Assembly (NCBI RefSeq): GCF_001907975.1
Contig: NZ_CP017834.1
Location: 2,668,106 to 2,732,105 of the forward strand
DNA: 64,000 nt
From: Silvanigrella aquatica
Lineage (GTDB): Bacteria > Bdellovibrionota_B > Oligoflexia > Silvanigrellales > Silvanigrellaceae
Direction: 5' to 3'
Made by a program: the position numbers and the translations under genes. Under the pieces are notes generated by a model. The model saw nothing but the letters and a program-made list of their open reading frames with translations. It searched no databases and was not told the DNA's origin. This document shows positions 56,974 through 64,000 of the stretch, in pieces. Numbering within the stretch: position 1 is the stretch's first letter; each line of letters opens with the position of its first letter.

Positions 56974-59583
56974 TTAACTTTCAATAAATGCCTTCAACTT
57001 CTTAGAACGGCTCGGATGACGCAGCTTGCGCAATGCCTTGGCTTCAATCTGACGAATACGCTCACGAGTTACGTCAAAACTTTGCCCCACCTCTTCCAAG
57101 GTATGATCTGTTTTCTCACCAATTCCAAAACGCATCCGCAACACCTTTTCTTCGCGCGACGTTAAAGTAGCAAGCACTTTTTTAGTCTGCTCGGAAAGAC
57201 TTTGATTAGCCACGATATCGATAGGGGCACCATGAGCTTTGTCTTCCAAGAAGTCGCCATAATGGTTGTCTTCTTCTTCACCAATAGGAGCTTCAAGAGA
57301 GATAGGCTCTCTGGCAATTTTCATGACCTTACGTACTTTTTCAATACTCATGTCCATGCGCTGTGCAATTTCTTCAGGAGTGGGTTCACGACCCATTTCC
57401 TGCACCAATTGACGGCTTGTCCGAACCATTTTGTTAATGGTTTCGATCATGTGAACGGGAATACGAATGGTACGCGCCTGATCGGCAATGGCACGAGTAA
57501 TAGCCTGACGAATCCACCAAGTAGCATAAGTACTGAACTTATAACCACGACGGTATTCAAACTTTTCCACTGCTTTCATAAGACCGATATTACCTTCTTG
57601 GATGAGATCCAAGAACTGCAAACCACGATTCATATATTTTTTAGCAATAGAGACAACCAACCTTAAGTTTGCTTCAATCAGCTCACGTTTTGCTTCCTCA
57701 GCAAAACGGTTGGCATTGCTAATAACTTGGTACTTTATAGCAATTTCACTGCGGCTTAAGAAACACGCTTGTTCACTTGCTAAAATTGTATTTTGCGCAG
57801 AGAGGTAGGTATTTTTAAAGTTTTCCCAATCTCTTTCCGTTAAAAAATTCACTTCAACAGGGCGAGGGGCATTGGCATTGCAATAAGCCGCAAGACGCGC
57901 TTCATCCAAGCGCGTTCTGACTTTCACCTTATTGGTTTCTTTCATGCAGTCGGAAACGCTCTTCGCATGGGTATCGAGTTCAGCCACAATCTGTTGAATA
58001 ATACGGCGATTAATGTTAATTTCTTTAACAATTTCAAACATTTGATTACGCGATTCCAGCAAAATTTCGCGTTCATGAGCAGAAAGTTTATCGAGACCAG
58101 GCAAGCCCACTTTATCTTCAATTTCAATGACTGTTTTAGCAAGCTTCATAAAGCTTTCGACAAGGACACGAACCCTTTGGGATTGTCCTTCGTCATTAGC
58201 TTGATCCTGCTCGTCATCAAAACCTTTAACGAGGTTCTTTGCTTTAATCACACCATCAATAAATTTTTGTCCTACATCACACATGTGGTTAATACCAATG
58301 CGTAAGGAAACAAGATGCTCTAAAAGTTTATTTTCTTCATTTTCAATTTTTTTAGCGATTTCGACTTCGCCATCGCGAGAGAGTAAGGCAACTTGTCCCA
58401 TTTTTCTTAAATAAACACGAACAGGGTCGTTGCTACGCGCAGAGGCATCGAGTTCTTCTTCTTCGCCACCAAGATCGGCACCAAACTCTTCTGCCGCGAG
58501 AAAGTCGTCCTCAGGAAGAGAGACAGAATCGTCCGCTTCCAAGTCGACATCACCAAGAAGGTCTTCTTCTTCCTCGATGTTAAAATCATCGGGTTCGTCG
58601 TCTAAAGCAACTTCTTCAAATTGCTCCTCTTCGTCTGAGTCGGAGCCTTTACCTTGCTTCGCTTGTTTTGCCACTTTCTTTGTGGCATCAGCAGTTTTGC
58701 TCGCATCCTTCTTTTTTGCAGAAGAACTCGCAGATTTTATTTCTATTTTCTCTTCAACGGAGTTCAATTCAACAGAGGTGCTTTTATTCTCTTTTTTTAT
58801 TATAGGAGATTTTTCAGAAACTGTTTTCAGCTTTTTATCCTTTGAAGAGACAGGTTCCGTAACCTTTGCTGATGATTTTGCAACCTCAGCCCCTACAGAT
58901 TTGGGCTTAGACTTGGAGTCCATTGAAATAGAAGTGACTTTTTTTTCTGCGCTTGAGCTTGAAGGCAGGGCAGCAGAAGGCTCTTTTTCCACTTTTTTCT
59001 TAGTAACAACAGGATTTTTTGCAGGAGGCGCTTTCACCGCTACTCCCAAATCCGATGATTTCACAAGAGGTGCTTTTACTAACTTCACGCGCGCGGTGGC
59101 GGTTTCTTCTTTAGAACTTGTTGCCGGCATGGTTTCATCTGCTTGTTTATTTGTTTTCTTTGTAGGCATAAGATTCTTATTCGTTTTTTCTACTTTTGAG
59201 GATACTGTTTTTTCTTTTTCTGCATTTTTGTCTTGACTTTTTGTATCCCGCAGAGCTTTTGTGGCATGCGATTTTACATCTTTATCAGGCTTTGATACCA
59301 CAGACTTTTTGACGTCTTTTACCCCAAGGTGCTCTTCCCCCTCTGTTGAGTCAGCTGCTTTTGCTGCGGAAGAATGTTTTTTTATACTTTGTGGATTCTC
59401 TTTTTTCGCAGCTTTAAACTCCGCAGGTTTTGTCGTATGCTGCGATTTAGCAGGTGCACTCTCTCCTTTTTTAGAAGGATGGGGGGCAGCTTGCTTGGAG
59501 CTTGCGGATTTTTCTTTTTGGGCAGACTCAGAGGTACGTTTCTGGCCACCTACTATTGCAGACTTTGACTTGGAATTCGTCAT
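56974..59583 (-). CDS. rpoD: RNA polymerase sigma-70 factor RpoD with long Lys-rich N-terminus
   Basis: Housekeeping sigma factor. Conserved part begins near residue 383 ([20 protein letters not shown], region 1.2), then a non-conserved region, region 2 ([39 protein letters not shown]), region 3 and region 4 ([20 protein letters not shown]). Residues 1-313 are Lys/Ser/Ala-rich and histone-tail-like; 314-379 are strongly acidic. The usual folded region 1.1 was not found. 869 residues against 613 in E. coli. GGGGG about 11 nt before the ATG. Third gene of the rpsU-dnaG-rpoD operon. Confidence 0.97.
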   Translation of the reverse strand: MTNSKSKSAIVGGQKRTSESAQKEKSASSKQAAPHPSKKGESAPAKSQHTTKPAEFKAAKKENPQSIKKHSSAAKAADSTEGEEHLGVKDVKKSVVSKPDKDVKSHATKALRDTKSQDKNAEKEKTVSSKVEKTNKNLMPTKKTNKQADETMPATSSKEETATARVKLVKAPLVKSSDLGVAVKAPPAKNPVVTKKKVEKEPSAALPSSSSAEKKVTSISMDSKSKPKSVGAEVAKSSAKVTEPVSSKDKKLKTVSEKSPIIKKENKSTSVELNSVEEKIEIKSASSSAKKKDASKTADATKKVAKQAKQGKGSDSDEEEQFEEVALDDEPDDFNIEEEEDLLGDVDLEADDSVSLPEDDFLAAEEFGADLGGEEEELDASARSNDPVRVYLRKMGQVALLSRDGEVEIAKKIENEENKLLEHLVSLRIGINHMCDVGQKFIDGVIKAKNLVKGFDDEQDQANDEGQSQRVRVLVESFMKLAKTVIEIEDKVGLPGLDKLSAHEREILLESRNQMFEIVKEININRRIIQQIVAELDTHAKSVSDCMKETNKVKVRTRLDEARLAAYCNANAPRPVEVNFLTERDWENFKNTYLSAQNTILASEQACFLSRSEIAIKYQVISNANRFAEEAKRELIEANLRLVVSIAKKYMNRGLQFLDLIQEGNIGLMKAVEKFEYRRGYKFSTYATWWIRQAITRAIADQARTIRIPVHMIETINKMVRTSRQLVQEMGREPTPEEIAQRMDMSIEKVRKVMKIAREPISLEAPIGEEEDNHYGDFLEDKAHGAPIDIVANQSLSEQTKKVLATLTSREEKVLRMRFGIGEKTDHTLEEVGQSFDVTRERIRQIEAKALRKLRHPSRSKKLKAFIES

Positions 59584-59674
59584 ATATTAAAAACCCCCAA
59601 GAATCACAAAACAAAAAACCCTATTCAGCGACAATTGAATAGCGCAAAGCGCTTACTTTGAAATAATTTTACGT

Positions 59675-62600
59675 TTATTGCAAATTAAAAGATTCAAAAG
59701 AACCAAATTCCTTACTACGTCTTGTACGCTCTCTGACAAGATCATGAAACTCTTTATCTATTTCATTATCGAAATGGAAGCTCGAAAATGCTTTCAAGGC
59801 GTTATCAATATATTCGAGTTCCAGGTGAAGTAAAGTCTCGGCCACAAATGCAGATAAAACACCTCTTTGCGAGGAAAGTTTAATATTACGCAACTGAAAC
59901 CTCAAAAAACCTGAATTTTTTATATCCCAAATATTCTTAAATGATACCATGGACACACCTGCAGGCAAGTTTTCTTTCAATAATTCCTCCAGCTTATACT
60001 GATATAAAAGGTGAACATTTGAATTTGCATAAGCAATCAAAACTTTTGCATGCGCAGAAAACCCATAGTCATCTAAGTTTTCCAAATCAATTATTGCCAA
60101 ATGGGGATTATCCACCATGAGAGATAATAGTTCCAAGCAAACAGAAAAACTTATTTTACTCATCTGCTTGCTCATAGCCAAAGCGCAAATACGCTCATTT
60201 TCCTCTTCGGCACTGGACATCCCTTGAGCCACATTGCGCAAGCGCATTGGTAACTCAAAAAACCTTGAATAGACAAGTGATAAAAGCAATTTAACTTCAG
60301 TCACAGAAAAAGCGAGCCATTCTTCAATAGAAAAAGCATCGGACTTTGCAAGCTCTTTAGCAAAATACCCCTTTGGCTGCAACGCAGTTAAACCGTCCAT
60401 TTCAAGCCGCAGATCACGAGGATATACATTTTCAAAGTATTTGTCACATAAAAAAGAAAGGGCTTCTTCCTGCACTCTTTCATCGGGATGCTGCAAAATT
60501 ATTGGTAAAATATGTTCTTTTATCAATCTTAAAAATAATTCAGATTTCATCTCGGCTTCATCAAAAAGCCATCTGCACACCTGATTTAATAAGGGAACGC
60601 TTTGCGGTATGAGTTCACGAAAGGCCTCGGCGCCATACATTTTAATAAATTCATCGGGATCTTTTCCATTGGGCAGTAGTAAGCACTCAAGCTCCACACC
60701 AGAAAAAGGATAAGCCATGGTAAAGCTTCGCTTCACTGCGTTTTGCCCCGCTTTATCGGAATCAAAACAAATAAGAATGCGTTTTGTTACCTTAGAAAGG
60801 GCTTCCATATGCGGTGAAGTTAAACTTGTCCCCATCACAGCAACCGTATTTGAGACACCTGCATTTACAAGCGCCATACAATCCATATAGCCTTCAACAA
60901 TAATTACGAAACCATAGCTCACAATAGATTGCAAAGCGGAATAAAAATTAAATAATATATTTGATTTTGAAAAAATTGCGGACTCAGGTGAGTTGATATA
61001 TTTAGGCAACTCTTTCAATTTATGAGCTGTATTTTGTAGCCAAATTCTGCCTGATAAAGCAACAAAGTGACCATCGTGACCAACTATAGGAATAATAATA
61101 CGATCGTGAAAAAAATCATAAAAGCCATTATGATGCCTACTTTTTTTTATCAATCCTAACTCTAATAAAGAATCGGCGGGCACCAATGATTTTTCCACTT
61201 TACGACCCAGCTCATGAGATCCTAGACACAATCCCAGTTGCCATTTTTTAATGTGCTCTAAAAAAATTCCTCTTTGTTGCAAATAATTTCGGGCTTCGTG
61301 AGCAATGTCGTAATCGGATAATAAAGTTTTATTGTAAAATAGCACTGTTTTAGCAAGGAGATCTTTTTTCTCATTATCAATCCTATGACTCTCTGCAATA
61401 GATTCTTTTGATTCTTTTAAAATAATTTTTGGAACTTCCTTCACTGCATTTGAATTATTTTCATAAGACAATGTGCTTTGACTTGGCAAAAAATTCTTAT
61501 TTATTTGTTGATTTTCTATAAAAAATTTAGATTTATAAAAAATCTTTTTGGAAGAACCAAAATATTGTGATGCAATTTTATCAAGTAACATTTCCCTGCG
61601 CGTACGATCTTCAATTTTTTGAAAAAGAGGTAATAATTTTTTACTAAATTCATCGAGTCTTTGCTGCTGTGGAAGCACCTCTAATACTTTTTTAGTCACT
61701 TCATCCCAAATAGGTTTTGCACCCATAAACCATTTTTTAATATCTTCGTTTACAAGATTTTCTGCTGAGTGAGGATATAACACGCAATCAATAGTTAAAT
61801 CACCAACTAAAATGAGCTCTAAAAAAGTTTTCCATAAAATGATATTTTGTTGAGAAGAAGCTGACATAAATAATGTCATTTTAGGAACTTTTTTTGCGAA
61901 TACTTTCGCCAAAAAAACATCTACTTTATTCTCAATACAAATAATTGAATTTTTAAAGCCTTGGTTTTGCATGACATCATGCTCAAAAAGAGTACTCGTT
62001 ACAATTAAATGTTTGCTTTGCGCCGCATCGTATCTGGCTTTGTGCCAATTTAAGCAGTATAAAGTTGATTTAGGATAAGGCGTACAGATTTCTAATTGCA
62101 TTAAATAATTAAGAAGATCTTTCTCAGAAAAGTTTTGATCACAATTCCAATCTAAATTCGATAATATTTTTGCTGAAAATGCAAAACCACTTATTCGACC
62201 ATTTTCTTTGTACAGAGGAAAAACCAATCTTTCCGAAACGTCAATTCTGAAAAATTGCGCATATTTTGATTTATTCTCAACAAATTTTTGCCAAGATTTT
62301 TTATCACCAGAATAATAAAATTCAATTTTTTTGCTGAAATTATTTTTTAAAAAATCTTTTAATTTCTCTGAAATATTTTCAGTTTTATTTTCATATAAAT
62401 TTAATAAATTTTCTTTAAAAAATTCTTGAGCTTTTTCTAAAAACTTATTTTGTCCTTCAAACATTTCAAATTTTGAATTTTTTTGCCCGTCATCCGCACT
62501 TTGCTCATATTCTAATGGAATTTGATAACTTTGCGCCAACTCCTCCACAGCCTCTCGAAATGAAAAACCAGTACGATGCATTTCATAATCAATGATGGTG

Positions 62601-62791
62601 CCGTGAGCCTTACAGGCAAAACAATGATAATTATTCTCATAAATATAAAGACTGGGCGATGAATCTTGATGAAAAGGGCATTTGGCAACAGCATGACTGC
62701 CCGAGCGCTTGATTTCTATGAACCGCTTCAGGTGTTCTTGCAAGTTAATGTTTTGAATGAGATTTTGAATCGAATGCTTGCGAAGTCTCAA
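59675..62791 (-). CDS. dnaG: DNA primase DnaG with two consecutive primase cores
   Basis: Makes RNA primers for replication. 1038 residues against 581 in E. coli. CHC2 zinc finger at 38-60 (CPFHQDSS...YHCFAC). Residues about 118-410 align with the primase core (EKAQEFFKENLL; SERLVFPLYKENGRISGF; YPKSTLYCLNW) but have TSTLFEHD in place of EGYMD and MSASS in place of DSD, so that copy cannot bind catalytic metal. Residues about 480-790 are a normal core: RNYLQQRGIF, HDRIIIPIVGHDGHFVALS, VEGYMDCMALVNAGVSNTVA (Glu633), CFDSDKAGQNA (Asp677, Asp679), LPNGKDPDEF. The C-terminal 250 residues are the helicase-binding part. rpsU is upstream, rpoD downstream. Confidence 0.95.
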   Translation of the reverse strand: MRLRKHSIQNLIQNINLQEHLKRFIEIKRSGSHAVAKCPFHQDSSPSLYIYENNYHCFACKAHGTIIDYEMHRTGFSFREAVEELAQSYQIPLEYEQSADDGQKNSKFEMFEGQNKFLEKAQEFFKENLLNLYENKTENISEKLKDFLKNNFSKKIEFYYSGDKKSWQKFVENKSKYAQFFRIDVSERLVFPLYKENGRISGFAFSAKILSNLDWNCDQNFSEKDLLNYLMQLEICTPYPKSTLYCLNWHKARYDAAQSKHLIVTSTLFEHDVMQNQGFKNSIICIENKVDVFLAKVFAKKVPKMTLFMSASSQQNIILWKTFLELILVGDLTIDCVLYPHSAENLVNEDIKKWFMGAKPIWDEVTKKVLEVLPQQQRLDEFSKKLLPLFQKIEDRTRREMLLDKIASQYFGSSKKIFYKSKFFIENQQINKNFLPSQSTLSYENNSNAVKEVPKIILKESKESIAESHRIDNEKKDLLAKTVLFYNKTLLSDYDIAHEARNYLQQRGIFLEHIKKWQLGLCLGSHELGRKVEKSLVPADSLLELGLIKKSRHHNGFYDFFHDRIIIPIVGHDGHFVALSGRIWLQNTAHKLKELPKYINSPESAIFSKSNILFNFYSALQSIVSYGFVIIVEGYMDCMALVNAGVSNTVAVMGTSLTSPHMEALSKVTKRILICFDSDKAGQNAVKRSFTMAYPFSGVELECLLLPNGKDPDEFIKMYGAEAFRELIPQSVPLLNQVCRWLFDEAEMKSELFLRLIKEHILPIILQHPDERVQEEALSFLCDKYFENVYPRDLRLEMDGLTALQPKGYFAKELAKSDAFSIEEWLAFSVTEVKLLLSLVYSRFFELPMRLRNVAQGMSSAEEENERICALAMSKQMSKISFSVCLELLSLMVDNPHLAIIDLENLDDYGFSAHAKVLIAYANSNVHLLYQYKLEELLKENLPAGVSMVSFKNIWDIKNSGFLRFQLRNIKLSSQRGVLSAFVAETLLHLELEYIDNALKAFSSFHFDNEIDKEFHDLVRERTRRSKEFGSFESFNLQ

Positions 62792-62872
62792 AAAAGAACC
62801 TCACCACTTGGTTTAAGAAACGAGCCTCGCCCGTAGGAAAAAGATCGTACCACACTCACGGGGAATACAATG

Positions 62873-62906
62873 AAAAAAGGAGAGCTGCAAAACAACCCTC
62901 CCTTTT
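62873..62906 (-). terminator. Hairpin between rpsU and dnaG
   Basis: On the minus strand AAAAGGGAGGG can pair with CTCTCCTTTTT through two G-U pairs, followed by T residues. E. coli has a terminator at the same spot, which lowers dnaG and rpoD relative to rpsU. Confidence 0.65.
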
Positions 62907-62932
62907 AACGCATTTTTAAGCTCAAAAACGAA

Positions 62933-63130
62933 TTAAGCCATAAGCTTCTTTTGTTTTTTCAGCGCACGCTTACGCGCCGCCATACGCTTTCTCTTGATTT
63001 TAACAGAGGGTTTTTCGTAATGCTCACGTTTGCGAATTTCAGAAAGGATACCTGCTTTTTCACATTGCTTCTTAAAACGACGCATTGCGCTTTCAAAAGT
63101 TTCGCCTTCTTTAATCTTAACTACTGGCAT
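62933..63130 (-). CDS. rpsU: 30S ribosomal protein S21
   Basis: Small basic protein near the anti-Shine-Dalgarno end of 16S rRNA, 65 residues: [20 protein letters not shown], then [19 protein letters not shown]. The ATG was chosen because the G-run ribosome site precedes it at about 8 nt; a GTG three codons upstream lies in that site. First gene of the rpsU-dnaG-rpoD operon. Confidence 0.95.
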   Translation of the reverse strand: MPVVKIKEGETFESAMRRFKKQCEKAGILSEIRKREHYEKPSVKIKRKRMAARKRALKKQKKLMA

Positions 63131-63307
63131 ATTGTTCACCCCCCTTCATATTTTTTTATATTAGGCCGACCATCTCTCAAATCGGAAGTTGCTTCGTAAC
63201 GCAAAAAAACAAAGAAGACAAGCTCCTTTGAAGGGAAATTGAGGAAGTTTTAGACGGAATTAAGCTAAAAGGAGTAGATTTCAAAATTAGATATAAATTC
63301 TAGGTAG

Positions 63308-63760
63308 TTATCTTTGTACTAATATAGTGTTAAAATATAAAACTGGGTTATTTGTATTACAATCTCCAGGCTTTCCCGTGTTTTTATAATAGAGTTCGTA
63401 ATTAGCAGAATCTAGTGTTGAACACGTGTTTTTAGTGCCCGATACCCAAGGTACATCCCAAGCTAAGAAAATGGGTTCTGCTCCATTCACCTTATAAATA
63501 GCAAACCCCTCTGTCCCCGTTGCAGATCCACATGCTCCTACAGAAGAAAATTGAGCGACTTGTCCAGGAGCTACAGTCTCAGGAGGAACGACCATCCAAC
63601 GTCCATGTTTTAAATCAAATTTATCTCTTATCAGAACATGAGGCGTTGTATTTCTAACGGTGACGTATGCTTTTAAATCACAATTTGCAAATGCCTGTGC
63701 CGCATTTACTAAACAGAGTGTAAGCAAAGCTGAAGAAAATAAACCCTTAATCATACTCAT
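63308..63760 (-). CDS. Secreted aegerolysin-family-like protein
   Basis: A 150-residue protein with a Sec signal peptide ending AAQAFA. After it come a beta-rich fold with LIRDKFDLKHGRWMV, a Pro-Gly turn (VAPGQVAQFSSVGACG), ATGTEGFAIYK and FLAWDVPWVSGTKN, which match aegerolysin hallmarks (LxWGKW; SGTEG; WDCPWxSKTN) in order and spacing. Four Cys may form two disulphides. Aegerolysins bind membrane lipids and in fungi partner with MACPF proteins to form pores. AAGG lies about 10 nt before the ATG. Alone on its strand, with inverted repeats upstream. Confidence 0.68.
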   Translation of the reverse strand: MSMIKGLFSSALLTLCLVNAAQAFANCDLKAYVTVRNTTPHVLIRDKFDLKHGRWMVVPPETVAPGQVAQFSSVGACGSATGTEGFAIYKVNGAEPIFLAWDVPWVSGTKNTCSTLDSANYELYYKNTGKPGDCNTNNPVLYFNTILVQR

Positions 63761-63796
63761 TTATGCATTACCTTTCTTATCCGTGTGACAAATACA

Positions 63797-63816
63797 AAGT
63801 AACAGAACTGTTACTT
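63797..63816. promoter_or_regulatory. Inverted repeat upstream of the aegerolysin-like gene
   Basis: AAGTAACAG, two bases, CTGTTACTT: perfect 9-bp arms, 37-56 bp upstream of the start codon. On the minus strand it lies between TTGAAG and a weak TGTATT, as an operator might. Confidence 0.5.
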
Positions 63817-63906
63817 CAAAAAAACTTGATCTAAAAATAAAAGACTAAGATTTATTTAATTTTATTACCCATACTTTTCAAAGTGTAAAATATTATAGGC
63901 TCAAAA

Positions 63907-63922
63907 TGTCAAATATTTGACA
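63907..63922. promoter_or_regulatory. Perfect 16-bp palindrome TGTCAAATATTTGACA
   Basis: Fully self-complementary; each arm is also a -35-like TTTGACA. On the minus strand a consensus TATAAT (63892-63897) lies only 9 bp beyond, so the two do not form a standard promoter. More likely a protein site near the promoter of the aegerolysin-like gene. Confidence 0.45.
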
Positions 63923-64000
63923 CAGCGTATTATTAGTAATTATTATAAATAATAAGCATTTTCTAACAGTAGAGAAAAAATGTTTGATTTAATAAATGAT

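Noticed and set aside
58430..59236. Long open frame (268 codons) on the plus strand opposite rpoD
   Set aside because: It is the complement of the Lys/Ser-rich rpoD tail, giving a Ser/Phe-rich low-complexity product with no ribosome site; a compositional shadow.

Overview
This window is AT-rich DNA from a Gram-negative bacterium. The evidence is lipobox and Sec signal peptides, a LysM/outer-membrane-barrel protein, lipid-anchored giant surface protein, and an rpsU-dnaG-rpoD operon. The mix of features (long low-complexity tails on Rho, RpoD and IF-1, a giant FN3 lipoprotein, aegerolysin-like and perforin-like proteins) suggests the Bdellovibrionota/Oligoflexia, possibly Silvanigrellales. That placement is inference from gene content and family resemblance; no 16S gene is present to prove it.

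Layout. 1-8.7 kb: the end of ribD, an unrecognised two- or three-gene minus-strand cluster, a tyrosine-recombinase-fold protein that has lost its catalytic residues, a BtuF-like protein with a secreted nuclease, uvrC, and an unrecognised basic protein. 8.8-10.6 kb: etfB-etfA. 10.7-35.8 kb: one long information-processing block on the plus strand, rplK-rplA-rplJ-rplL-rpoB-rpoC, then the S10/spc/alpha ribosomal clusters with secY, adk, infA, rpmJ, rpoA and rplQ. Several genes normally found here are absent: nusG/secE, rpsL-rpsG-fusA-tuf, rplX, map and an intact rpsD. A decayed rpsD remnant is still visible between rpsK and rpoA.

36-50.7 kb is accessory: yjdM, a LysM/outer-membrane-barrel protein, a 10.7-kb gene for a lipoprotein of about 30 fibronectin-III domains with an internal 12-domain duplication and a C-terminal propeller-like region, a small P-loop kinase and an alpha/beta-hydrolase with a GxSRGA motif. 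A 12-bp tandem repeat and several inverted repeats lie around these genes. 50.9-56.9 kb: rho with a long disordered N-terminus, a perforin-like lipoprotein, ornithine aminotransferase and a folB-like aldolase. 57-63.1 kb: the rpsU-dnaG-rpoD operon on the minus strand, in which DnaG appears to contain two consecutive primase cores, the first without catalytic residues, and RpoD has a Lys/Ser/Ala-rich tail of more than 300 residues. The window ends with an aegerolysin-like secreted protein.

The most notable observations are the double-core DnaG, the rpsD pseudogene in a ribosomal operon, the catalytically dead recombinase, and the presence of both an aegerolysin-like and a MACPF-like protein, which in fungi are the two halves of pore-forming toxins. 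No tRNA, rRNA, CRISPR array or transposase was seen.
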